NCBI GenBank assembly: GCA_036656795.1
Contig: JAVXHR010000009.1
Span: forward strand, 15,928 to 79,927
Direction: 5' to 3'
DNA: 64,000 nt
Source: CAUPWF01 sp036656795
Lineage (GTDB): Bacteria; Bacillota; Clostridia; Lachnospirales; Lachnospiraceae
How positions within the stretch are numbered: position 1 is the stretch's first letter; every line of letters begins with the position of its first letter. Of this stretch, positions 7,392 to 14,663 are shown piece by piece. Below the pieces are notes generated by a model. That model was not told where the DNA came from. It saw only the letters and a list, made by a program, of their open reading frames with translations, and searched no databases. The translations under genes were made by a program, and so were the position numbers.

Positions 7392-8594
7392 ATGGATGTA
7401 AATTCAGTAAATATTGAAGAAATAGTAAAACAAGTCCTGTCGGATATGACAGGAACATCTTTGGCACCGACTACGGGCAATACCGGAACGATACCTGAAA
7501 AAGCAAAAGTTGCTATGCTAACGGAGCTAGAGCATTATGAGATCAAAGAATATCCGATTCCTACAGTAGGAGATGAAGATATTCTTGTAAAGGTCGAAGG
7601 TTGTGGAATATGTGGGACAGATGCACATGAATTTAAAAATGATCCTTTTGGATTAATCCCATTGGTTCTTGGTCATGAAGGAACCGGTGAAATTGTTAAA
7701 ATGGGTAGGAATGTAAAGAAAGACAGTGCTGGAAAAGAGTTACATATTGGTGATAAGGTAGTTTCTTGTATGATTTTTAAAGATAATCCGGAGATTACAA
7801 TGTATGATTTGAACAAACAAAATGTAGGAGGTGCTGACGTATATGGTCTGCTTCCGGATGATGATGTTCATCTCAATGGTTGGTTCTCAGATTATATTTT
7901 AATTCGAGGTGGTTCTACCATTTTTAATGTAAGTGATTTAGATTTGTATTCTAGAATATTGATTGAACCTTGTGCTGTATTGATTCATGCAGTGGAAAGA
8001 GCAAAATCCACCGGAATTCTTCGCTTTAACAGTAGAGTTGTCGTACAAGGTTGTGGACCAATTGGCTTGATTTGTATTTCAATATTGAAAACAATGGGTA
8101 TTGCCAATGTTATCGCAGTAGATGGAGAACAAAAGAGATTGGATTTCGCCAAAGAGTTAGGTGCTACAGACTGTGTTAATTTTAAAGAACACAAAGGATT
8201 AGAAGCACTAGTGACAGCGGTAGGTGAAAAATTTGGAGGACATCTCGCAGATTTCGCATTTCAATGTACAGGTTCGCCGATGGCACATGCTAATATATAT
8301 AAATTCATTAGGAATGGTGGAGGACTTTGCGAGCTTGGTTTCTTTATCAATGGCGGAGATGCAACAATTAATCCCCATTTTGACATTTGTTCAAAAGAAA
8401 TCACACTGGTAGGTTCTTGGGTATACACATTAAGAGACTATGCAACGACATTTGATTTTTTAAAGAGTGCAAAAAAAATCGGACTTCCAATGGATAAATT
8501 GATTACAGATACATTTTCATTAGAAGATATTAATGAGGCACATAAGACTAATCTGGCAATGACAGGGCTGAAAATTGCAATTATTAACAAATAA
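7392..8594 (+). CDS. Zinc-dependent alcohol dehydrogenase, BMC cargo
   Basis: This 400-residue medium-chain dehydrogenase has an N-terminal encapsulation helix (IEEIVKQVLSDM). It shows catalytic-zinc motifs CGICGTD (Cys74), GHE (His95-Glu96) and EPCA, plus a Rossmann signature GCGPIGL. The four-cysteine structural-zinc loop of classical ADHs is not visible. Most Pdu systems use an iron ADH (PduQ); here this enzyme takes that place and likely reduces propanal to 1-propanol, regenerating NAD+. No separate lactaldehyde reductase (FucO) is in the window, so it may also reduce lactaldehyde to 1,2-propanediol (inference). It starts 10 bases after the aldehyde dehydrogenase stop. Confidence 0.87.
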   Translation: MDVNSVNIEEIVKQVLSDMTGTSLAPTTGNTGTIPEKAKVAMLTELEHYEIKEYPIPTVGDEDILVKVEGCGICGTDAHEFKNDPFGLIPLVLGHEGTGEIVKMGRNVKKDSAGKELHIGDKVVSCMIFKDNPEITMYDLNKQNVGGADVYGLLPDDDVHLNGWFSDYILIRGGSTIFNVSDLDLYSRILIEPCAVLIHAVERAKSTGILRFNSRVVVQGCGPIGLICISILKTMGIANVIAVDGEQKRLDFAKELGATDCVNFKEHKGLEALVTAVGEKFGGHLADFAFQCTGSPMAHANIYKFIRNGGGLCELGFFINGGDATINPHFDICSKEITLVGSWVYTLRDYATTFDFLKSAKKIGLPMDKLITDTFSLEDINEAHKTNLAMTGLKIAIINK

Positions 8595-8608
8595 AGGAGC
8601 AGGCACAT

Positions 8609-8923
8609 ATGGGAGAAGCAGTAGGAATATTGGAAGTATTTGGCCTTACTTGTGCATTTATGGCAGCAGATGCAGGCTGTAAAGCAGCCAATGTACGGTT
8701 AGAGAATTTTGATAAAAATAAACCGGGCAATGCAGATGCTCTCCCAATTCCTCTATTAGTTACTATTAAATTCAGAGGAAGTGTAACGGATGTAGAGGCT
8801 GCTATGGAAGCTGGAATAAGCAAGGCAAAGGAAGTATCCGGTGTGGTGCAAAGCTTTATTATACCAAGACCGACAGAAGATACAGAAAAGATGTTGAAAC
8901 TAAATGCTTTTGATAAAAATTAA
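8609..8923 (+). CDS. BMC-H shell protein with enlarged pore loop
   Basis: This 104-residue hexamer-type shell protein keeps the BMC fold ends (AVGILEVFGLTCAFMAADAGCKAANV; FRGSVTDVEAAMEAG; IIPRP). The segment that normally reads like KIGSGLVTV is replaced by about 11 extra residues (NFDKNKPGNADALPIPLL). That segment lines the central pore, so the pore is probably altered or gated. It leads the run of four BMC-H genes; AAAGGAG precedes ATG 8609. Confidence 0.87.
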   Translation: MGEAVGILEVFGLTCAFMAADAGCKAANVRLENFDKNKPGNADALPIPLLVTIKFRGSVTDVEAAMEAGISKAKEVSGVVQSFIIPRPTEDTEKMLKLNAFDKN

Positions 8924-8968
8924 AGCATGTTAAACTGAAACTAAACGATATTATAGGAGGAAGTAAAG

Positions 8969-9244
8969 ATGGCACAAGAAGCATTAGGAATGGTAGAAAC
9001 AAGAGGACTTACAGCAGCAATTGAAGCAGCAGATGCAATGACAAAAGCAGCAGAAGTTAAATTGGTTGGAACAGAGAAAATTGGTTCTGGATTAGTAACA
9101 GTTATGGTTCGTGGAGATGTAGGAGCTGTGAAAGCAGCAGTAGAAAGTGGAGCATCAGCAGCATCAAGACTTGGAGAATTGGTTGCAACACATGTAATAC
9201 CAAGACCACACAATGATGTAGAGAAAATTCTCCCAACAATATAG
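8969..9244 (+). CDS. BMC-H shell protein, PduA/PduJ type
   Basis: This 91-residue canonical hexameric shell protein has a QEALGMVETRGLTAAIEAAD opening, pore motif KIGSGLVTVMVRGDVGAVKAAV and end THVIPRPHNDVEKILP. It is probably a major facet protein that passes propanediol through its pore. It is nearly identical over about 90 residues to the core of the shell protein at 9657-9932, pointing to local gene duplication. AGGAGG lies upstream of ATG 8969. Confidence 0.95.
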   Translation: MAQEALGMVETRGLTAAIEAADAMTKAAEVKLVGTEKIGSGLVTVMVRGDVGAVKAAVESGASAASRLGELVATHVIPRPHNDVEKILPTI

Positions 9245-9261
9245 GATAAAGGAGTTTATTC

Positions 9262-9546
9262 ATGGGTAAAGCATATGGGTTTATTGAAATCACAGGTGTA
9301 ACGGCAGCAGTACAGGCTTTGGATATTATGTGTAAAACCGCAGAGGTAGAACTGGCTACTTGGGAGCGAAAGCTCGGAGGAAGACTGGTCACAATTATTG
9401 TAGAAGGTAATATTTCAGCGGTTACAGAGGCAATAGATGCTGCAAAGCTTCATGGAATTAAGGAACCTGCTGCATCTGGTATTATTGCAAGTCCCCATGA
9501 AGAAATTATTCGCTTAGTTCAACTAAGTGCCAGTAGGTTCAAATAG
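9262..9546 (+). CDS. BMC-H shell protein, divergent pore
   Basis: This 94-residue BMC-domain hexamer protein reads YGFIEITGVTAAVQALDIMC at its start and has pore region RKLGGRLVTIIVEG rather than KIGSGL. The Arg in the pore loop would make it more positively charged than its neighbours. The C-terminus (ASPHEEIIRLVQ) is less like PduA. It sits between the two PduA-like paralogues, a likely minor facet protein with different permeability (inference). Confidence 0.9.
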   Translation: MGKAYGFIEITGVTAAVQALDIMCKTAEVELATWERKLGGRLVTIIVEGNISAVTEAIDAAKLHGIKEPAASGIIASPHEEIIRLVQLSASRFK

Positions 9547-9557
9547 GAGGAGGCAAT

Positions 9558-9932
9558 ATGGCAGAAGAAAAGACACCAATAAAGCCGACAGTAAAAACTC
9601 CGGCAAAAACAGTAAATGTTAACAAATCAATAACGATAAAAAAGGAGGAAAAAAAGATGTCACAAGAAGCATTGGGAATGATAGAAACGAGAGGTTTGGT
9701 AGCAGCAATTGAAGCGGCAGATGCAATGTGCAAAGCAGCAAATGTAACATTAGTTGGTACAGAAAGAATTGGTTCCGGATTAGTAACAGTTATGGTTCGT
9801 GGAGATGTAGGAGCTGTAAAGTCAGCGGTAGAAGCAGGAGCAGGAAGTGCAACTAGACTTGGTGAATTAGTAGCAACTCATGTAATACCAAGACCACATA
9901 CAGATGTAGAACAAATTTTACCGACAAAATAG
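9558..9932 (+). CDS. BMC-H shell protein with two in-frame starts (124 and 91 residues)
   Basis: The core from Met34 (ATG 9657) is a PduA/J-like hexamer nearly identical to the protein at 8969-9244 (KIGSGL becomes RIGSGL). The frame also has an upstream ATG at 9558 adding 33 Lys/Thr/Pro-rich, probably disordered residues (KPTVKTPAKTVNVNK). Both starts have excellent ribosome sites: AGGAGGAGG before 9558 and AAAGGAGG before 9657, the latter lying inside the extension and encoding Lys-Glu residues. The long and short forms could mix in hexamers, the long one displaying a basic tail. I annotate the longest form; relative use of the starts is unknown. Confidence 0.88.
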   Translation: MAEEKTPIKPTVKTPAKTVNVNKSITIKKEEKKMSQEALGMIETRGLVAAIEAADAMCKAANVTLVGTERIGSGLVTVMVRGDVGAVKSAVEAGAGSATRLGELVATHVIPRPHTDVEQILPTK

Positions 9933-9948
9933 TCGTGGAAGAACCTTT

Positions 9949-9995
9949 GCCCGCGGGCCAAGTGATGGGAAACGATTACTTGGATTCCGTCGGGC
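9949..9995 (+). ncRNA. Structured intercistronic RNA element in the BMC operon
   Basis: In the 94-base gap between shell and pduL genes, a nested hairpin is visible. The inner stem CCAAGTGAT (9958-9966) pairs with ATTACTTGG (9975-9983) with one G-U; the outer stem GCCCG (9949-9953) pairs with CGGGC (9991-9995). Its GC content is well above the surroundings. The right side runs into TATTTTAACTTT, so it could be a weak terminator, an RNase processing/stability element setting shell-to-enzyme ratio, or a small structured RNA. It matches no riboswitch I recognise. Confidence 0.5.
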
Positions 9996-10026
9996 TATTT
10001 TAACTTTAGAAAGAGCAGGTGTCAAC

Positions 10027-10671
10027 TTGGAGACAAATCAGATAGAAACAATCACAAAAATGGTGATGGAAGTCTTGGATAAAAATCAAAATGGAAGCAA
10101 TGGATTTTTGGTACCAATCGGGGTATCGGCACGTCATATTCATCTTACGCAAGAACATGTAGAGGTATTGTTTGGAAAAGGATATCAATTAACAAAGAAA
10201 AAAGAACTTATGGGAGGTCAATTTGCAGCAAACGAATTGGTTACTATTGTAGGTTTAAAGCTTAGGGCTATAGAGAATGTAAGAATATTAGGACCAGTTC
10301 GTAAAGCATCACAGGTAGAGATTTCGTCTACAGATGCAGTGAAACTTGGCATTAAGGCACCAATTCGTGAATCGGGAAATATTGCGGGAACAGCATCAAT
10401 AGCCATAGTTGGACCAAAAGGTGCTCTTTATCTGGAAGAAGGTTGTATTGTGGCAATGCGACATATTCATATGTCACCGGAGGATGCCATGGCAGCAGGT
10501 GTACATGACCAAGATATTGTGTCGGTAAAAGTAGATAATGAAAGAGGAACTACTTTAAATCATGTAAAAATTAGGGTGGATGAAAGCTTTACATTGGAAA
10601 TGCATATTGATACAGATGAAGCAAATGCATGTAAAGTTTCAACAGGTCAGACTGTAATGATTCTCAAATAA
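10027..10671 (+). CDS. pduL: Phosphate propanoyltransferase PduL
   Basis: This 214-residue BMC phosphotransacylase converts propionyl-CoA and phosphate to propionyl-phosphate and recycles CoA inside the lumen. Duplicated PduL motifs carry the zinc-binding histidines: VSARHIHLT (His37, His39) and MRHIHMSPEDA (His146, His148). The N-terminus IETITKMVMEVLD is an encapsulation helix. The start is taken as TTG 10027, giving METNQIETI, behind a modest AGCAGGTG site; no ATG fits. No propionate kinase (PduW) is in the window, so a housekeeping acetate kinase probably finishes ATP formation. Confidence 0.93.
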   Translation: METNQIETITKMVMEVLDKNQNGSNGFLVPIGVSARHIHLTQEHVEVLFGKGYQLTKKKELMGGQFAANELVTIVGLKLRAIENVRILGPVRKASQVEISSTDAVKLGIKAPIRESGNIAGTASIAIVGPKGALYLEEGCIVAMRHIHMSPEDAMAAGVHDQDIVSVKVDNERGTTLNHVKIRVDESFTLEMHIDTDEANACKVSTGQTVMILK

Positions 10672-10698
10672 ACTTCAAAAAGACAGATGGAGGCAAGG

Positions 10699-10953
10699 AT
10701 GATTATTGGAAAAGTAGTAGGAAGCATTGTTTCGACAAGAAAGAGTGATAAGTTAGTTGGAAATAAACTTATGATCGTTGAACCACTTGCTCATATGAAG
10801 TCAGATACCAATCAGTTGGTTGCCATTGATAATATTGGTGCAGGTATAGGAGAAACTGTTTTGGTAGCACTTGGAAGTGCGGCAAGAATTGGAAGCGGAT
10901 TTGAAACTGCACCAATCGATGCAGCAATTGTGGGTATTGTAGACGAAACATAG
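10699..10953 (+). CDS. BMC vertex pentamer, PduN/EutN/CcmL family
   Basis: This 84-residue BMC-P protein forms pentamers that close the shell vertices. Characteristic parts are GKVVGSIVSTRKSDKLVG at the start, KLMIVEP, and VAIDNIGAGIGETVLVALGSAAR followed by APIDAAIVGIVD. The in-frame ATG at 10687 overlaps the GGAGG ribosome site (10689-10693) that serves ATG 10699, so the shorter start is chosen. It is the only vertex gene seen. Confidence 0.93.
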   Translation: MIIGKVVGSIVSTRKSDKLVGNKLMIVEPLAHMKSDTNQLVAIDNIGAGIGETVLVALGSAARIGSGFETAPIDAAIVGIVDET

Positions 10954-10967
10954 AGGCGGGTGTAAGT

Positions 10968-12299
10968 ATGAATATAAAAGAGTTAAGTGACATTGTTCAA
11001 GTGAATGGAATCGTTGGTGCCGGTGGGGCTGGCTTTCCAACTTATGTAAAATTAGATAAACGAGCAGATACAATTATTATGAATTGTGCGGAATGTGAGC
11101 CCTTACTGAAGTTACATAGGCAACTACTTGAAAAATATGCATATGAAATCATGAAAACTTTCAGTCGTATTGCAGATATTGTAGAGGCTAAGGAAGCAAT
11201 TATTGGAATAAAAAAAGAATATCAGGCAACGATTCTTGCATTACAGGAATATGTGGAGGAATTTCCCAAGGTAAGTCTGAAATTATTAGATGGTGTATAC
11301 CCTATGGGAGACGAAGTGGTGCTAATCTATGAGGCAACAAAGAAAGTTGTCAAGCCGGGGGGACTTCCTATTGAAGAAGGAATTGCTGTATTTAATGTAG
11401 AAACAGTGTATAATATGTACAGAGCTATAGAAAAACAAGAACCGGTAACGGATAAGCTTGTTTCTATTGTTGCAGAAGTTAGTCATCCGATCACAGTACG
11501 TGTTCCTCTTGGGTGTACGATAAAAGAAGCGGTTTCCTTAGCGGGTGAGATTACAACAAAGGATCCTGTTTATTTTATTGGTGGACCAATGATGGGTACA
11601 ATAGGAAGTGAATTTCAACCGGTAACGAAAACAACAAATGCGATTTTAGTATTACCAAAAGATCATTTGCTGGTTCAAAAAAAACAAAGTAAGACCACAA
11701 TTGAAATGAATCGGGCGGCATCTATTTGTTGTCAATGTCAAATGTGTACGGATTTGTGCCCAAGACATGCATTAGGACACCCTGTGGAGCCACATTTATT
11801 TATGCGAGCAGCTTCTAATAAAGATTTTCAAAATATGAATCCATTTTTAAATACAATGTTTTGTAGTTCTTGTGGACTTTGCGAATTGTATTCTTGCCCT
11901 CAAGGACTCTCACCGCGTTCTTTAATGGCGGAATATAAATTAGGACTTCGAAAAGCCGGCGTTAAAATACCGAAAAACAGAGTTCCCGTTCCTGTAGTGG
12001 AATCAAGAGAATATCGTAAAACCCCAGAGATGCGTCTTGAAGCAAGATTGGGGCTTATACCATATGATGTAGAGGCGCCATTAGAAGATACGGTGGTATC
12101 TGTGAAAAAGGTGGAGCTGTTATTAAGCCAACATATTGGAGCGCCGGCACAGGCGGTGGTTTCAGTGGGTGAAGAAGTAAAATTGGGACAATTGGTAGGA
12201 AAACCGGCCGAAGGACTGAGTGTAGGGATTCATGCGTCTATCGCGGGAAAAGTAGTGGAAGTTACAAAACAGCATATTGTAATAAATGGAATCAAGTAG
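10968..12299 (+). CDS. PduS-like flavin/iron-sulfur electron-transfer protein (RnfC-like)
   Basis: This 443-residue protein has an RnfC/Nqo1-like SLBB-type core beginning GIVGAGGAGFPTYVKL. Two ferredoxin-type 4Fe-4S motifs follow: C254-x2-C257-x2-C260-x3-C264-P and C299-x2-C302-x2-C305-x4-C310-P. A C-terminal barrel-sandwich-like segment follows. In cobalamin Pdu systems PduS reduces cob(III)alamin; no B12 enzyme exists here. A likely role is moving electrons from NADH toward the dehydratase activase or balancing luminal redox, perhaps through PduT encoded next (inference). The stop overlaps the ribosome site of pduT. Confidence 0.9.
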   Translation: MNIKELSDIVQVNGIVGAGGAGFPTYVKLDKRADTIIMNCAECEPLLKLHRQLLEKYAYEIMKTFSRIADIVEAKEAIIGIKKEYQATILALQEYVEEFPKVSLKLLDGVYPMGDEVVLIYEATKKVVKPGGLPIEEGIAVFNVETVYNMYRAIEKQEPVTDKLVSIVAEVSHPITVRVPLGCTIKEAVSLAGEITTKDPVYFIGGPMMGTIGSEFQPVTKTTNAILVLPKDHLLVQKKQSKTTIEMNRAASICCQCQMCTDLCPRHALGHPVEPHLFMRAASNKDFQNMNPFLNTMFCSSCGLCELYSCPQGLSPRSLMAEYKLGLRKAGVKIPKNRVPVPVVESREYRKTPEMRLEARLGLIPYDVEAPLEDTVVSVKKVELLLSQHIGAPAQAVVSVGEEVKLGQLVGKPAEGLSVGIHASIAGKVVEVTKQHIVINGIK

Positions 12300-12309
12300 G
12301 AGGAATTGT

Positions 12310-12858
12310 ATGAGTAAAGCAATTGGCATGATTGAATTCAAAACTGTAGCAAGTGGTATTACAGCAACAGATATTATGGTGAAAACGGCTGAGGTGAAAA
12401 TCATCGAGGCACAGACCGTTTGTCCCGGTAAATATATTGCAATTGTAGGTGGAAATTTAAGTGGAGTAAATGCAGCAGTAGATGCAGCAAAGCAACAATA
12501 TCCAGAGCAGTTAATTGATAGTTTTGTATTGGGTAATCCTCATGAAGATATTTTTCCGGCAATTTATGGTACTTCAGCAGTGGAGGATGTTCATGCACTT
12601 GGTATTTTAGAGACCTATGATGCCTCTTCTATTATCGTAGCAGCAGACATTGCTGCTAAAACAGCTATTGTGAAACTTATTGAGCTTCGTATTGCGAAAG
12701 GAATGTGTGGAAAATCATATTTACTTTTAACTGGAGAGATATCAGCAGTAGATGCGGCAATTGAGAAAGCAAAAGCATCAATTGCAGAACAAGGCATGTA
12801 TCTGGATTCTTCGGTCATCGCACATCCCGACAAACAGACGGTTCAATCAATTCTATAA
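12310..12858 (+). CDS. PduT-like tandem BMC shell protein with Fe-S pore cysteine
   Basis: This 182-residue protein has two BMC domains (residues about 1-90 and 95-182) and would form pseudohexameric trimers. Cys38 in the CPGKY motif matches the residue that binds a pore 4Fe-4S cluster in PduT. Its place directly after the PduS-like gene supports a shell electron conduit. ATG 12310 follows TAGGAGG (12297-12303) overlapping the pduS stop; the in-frame ATG at 12286 lies inside pduS and is rejected. Confidence 0.92.
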   Translation: MSKAIGMIEFKTVASGITATDIMVKTAEVKIIEAQTVCPGKYIAIVGGNLSGVNAAVDAAKQQYPEQLIDSFVLGNPHEDIFPAIYGTSAVEDVHALGILETYDASSIIVAADIAAKTAIVKLIELRIAKGMCGKSYLLLTGEISAVDAAIEKAKASIAEQGMYLDSSVIAHPDKQTVQSIL

Positions 12859-12901
12859 CTGGGATTTGTAAGTGGAGATTAATAGAGAGAAGGGGAATGC
12901 T

Positions 12902-13669
12902 ATGCTTGCAGTGGAAAGACGCAATCTTATATTAGAAAAATTACAAAAAGATAAACGAGTGATTGTCAGTGAAATCAGCCAATTGTATAATGTGTCAGAA
13001 GAAACCATTCGACGGGATTTGGATAAGCTTGACAAAGATGGGTTGGCAATTAAAAGCTACGGCGGTGCGGTTATTAATGAAAACACGAATATTGATTTGC
13101 CATTTAATGTAAGAAAGACACATAATGTGTCCGGAAAACAAAGGATAGCAGAGCTTGTGGCAAGCTTGATTCATGATGGGGATCACATTATGCTAGATGC
13201 CAGTACTACTGCAGTATTTATATCTAAAGCAATCAAGGAAAAACAACATCTAACAGTGATTACTAATTCTTTGGAAATTGTAATTGAGCTTTCTGATGTG
13301 TCGGATTGGAATGTGATATCCTCAGGTGGACAGATTAAAGAGGGGTATTTGGCATTAGTAGGACCTAGAGCGATTAATAGCTTAGAAGTATTCAATGTGG
13401 AAACAACTGTTATATCGTGCAAAGGATTTGACCAGGTGAAAGGATTTACAGATTCTAATGATCAGTTTGCACAGGCAAAGCAAGTTATGTTAAAAGCAGC
13501 AAAACAATGTGTATTGGCGGTAGATAGTTCCAAGTTTGACACCATTGCCTTTTCAAAAGTGGGAGATCTTCATGATGTAGATGTTATTGTAACGGACAAA
13601 AAGCCATCAAGAAAATGGATGGAATTCATGGAGAAAATGGGTGTTGATTGCTTGTATCCGGAGGAATAA
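12902..13669 (+). CDS. DeoR-family transcriptional regulator
   Basis: This 255-residue regulator has an N-terminal winged helix (LEKLQKDKRVIVSEISQLY...SEETIRRDLDKLDKDGLAIKSYGGAV) and a DeoR sugar-phosphate sensor domain with the MLDASTTAVFISKAI and ITNSLEI motifs. As the last gene of operon B it probably senses a phosphorylated intermediate (fuculose- or rhamnulose-1-phosphate, or DHAP) and controls the locus; the effector is inferred. ATG 12902 with AAGGGGA upstream gives the usual MLAVERRNLIL start; the GTG at 12872 is rejected. It ends tail to tail with the AraC gene, 17 bases apart. Confidence 0.92.
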   Translation: MLAVERRNLILEKLQKDKRVIVSEISQLYNVSEETIRRDLDKLDKDGLAIKSYGGAVINENTNIDLPFNVRKTHNVSGKQRIAELVASLIHDGDHIMLDASTTAVFISKAIKEKQHLTVITNSLEIVIELSDVSDWNVISSGGQIKEGYLALVGPRAINSLEVFNVETTVISCKGFDQVKGFTDSNDQFAQAKQVMLKAAKQCVLAVDSSKFDTIAFSKVGDLHDVDVIVTDKKPSRKWMEFMEKMGVDCLYPEE

Positions 13670-13686
13670 GCAACCAATATCATATG

Positions 13687-14544
13687 CTAGTTTAAAGGGG
13701 TACTTAAATATTTCTTTGGTGTTACTCCTTTATATTTCTTGAAAGTTTTAATAAAATAACTTACATCATTAAATCCACAATTGAAACCAATGTCTATGAT
13801 AGAATCGTCTGAAGTTGCCAATTGAAAACAAGCAATTTCAATACGGTAATAATTCAGATAATCAATGGGGGTTCGATGTGTCATTTCGTGGAAAAATCGA
13901 CAGAAGTATTTGGAATTCATACCGGCGGATTTTGCCAAATCATCTAATGTAATACAAGTGCCATAAGAGGTTTCGATTAACTCAATGGCATTTTTTAGTT
14001 GAAGAATACGTTTACTATTATGTTCTGAAACATCGGGAGATACATCATAATAACTATATTCTAAAATCGTTCCAAGTAACTGATAAAGATACCCAAGAGT
14101 ACAAAGCTCATATCCGGTAGATTTGCTACGTAAGTTTTCAAAAAGTGCATTTACTAAGGTGTGAAATTTATCTGTGGAGTTTGGATAAAAATAATTAATC
14201 TTATAGTTATGGTCAATGATTTTTTTCATCTGTCGCTGGCATACAGTCTCATGTTTTAACAATGATTCTACATTGAATACAATGCATTCATATACACAGT
14301 CTTTAGGTTGTCCGCTATGCAAGATGCCATCATGAATAAAGACAACGTCTCCCGGTTTGATTAAAAACTCTTTTTCATCTAAAGAAACCAAAAGTTCTCC
14401 CTTTAGAATACGAATTAATTCGTATTCTATATGCCAGTGATATGACATCTGATAGCGTGGGTGGGTAGGTGTTACATGATAAAATTCAATGGGAAAATCA
14501 AAGGTTCCATGTGTTTTTCGTTCTTTATATTCTAAATATTTCAT
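13687..14544 (-). CDS. AraC-family regulator with cupin sensor domain
   Basis: This 285-residue regulator has an N-terminal AraC-type cupin arm (HWHIEYELIRILKGE, KPGDVVFIHDGILHSG) and two C-terminal helix-turn-helices (ITLDDLAKSAGMNSKYFCRFF; IIDIGFNCGFNDVSYFIKTFKKYKGVTPKKY). It is divergent from fucI and likely a sugar-responsive activator of fucose genes. The start is ATG at 14544, preceded by TAGGAGG. A further upstream in-frame ATG at 14583 overlaps the gene's own TATAAT box and is rejected. Confidence 0.92.
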   Translation of the reverse strand: MKYLEYKERKTHGTFDFPIEFYHVTPTHPRYQMSYHWHIEYELIRILKGELLVSLDEKEFLIKPGDVVFIHDGILHSGQPKDCVYECIVFNVESLLKHETVCQRQMKKIIDHNYKINYFYPNSTDKFHTLVNALFENLRSKSTGYELCTLGYLYQLLGTILEYSYYDVSPDVSEHNSKRILQLKNAIELIETSYGTCITLDDLAKSAGMNSKYFCRFFHEMTHRTPIDYLNYYRIEIACFQLATSDDSIIDIGFNCGFNDVSYFIKTFKKYKGVTPKKYLSTPLN

Positions 14545-14581
14545 AATCCTCCTAAAAGTGAATAATGTTATATTTTTTTCC

Positions 14582-14587
14582 ATTATA
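14582..14587 (-). promoter_or_regulatory. -10 box of the araC-type gene; divergent control region
   Basis: TATAAT on the minus strand sits 38-43 bases upstream of the AraC start codon. The -35 side is poor. On the plus strand a TATACT (14615-14620) could serve fucI, again without a good -35, as expected for activator-dependent promoters. The 119-base gap between the divergent starts therefore probably holds the operator. Confidence 0.5.
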
Positions 14588-14663
14588 ACACAAGAAAAAG
14601 CGTAAAAACAAGTATATACTGAGATTATTAAGCGAATAATTTAAAAACAAGGAGGTATTAAAG

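Noticed and set aside
9933..10026. Cobalamin riboswitch ahead of pduL
   Set aside because: No B12-box-like conserved segment is present, the element is too short, and the pathway does not use cobalamin.
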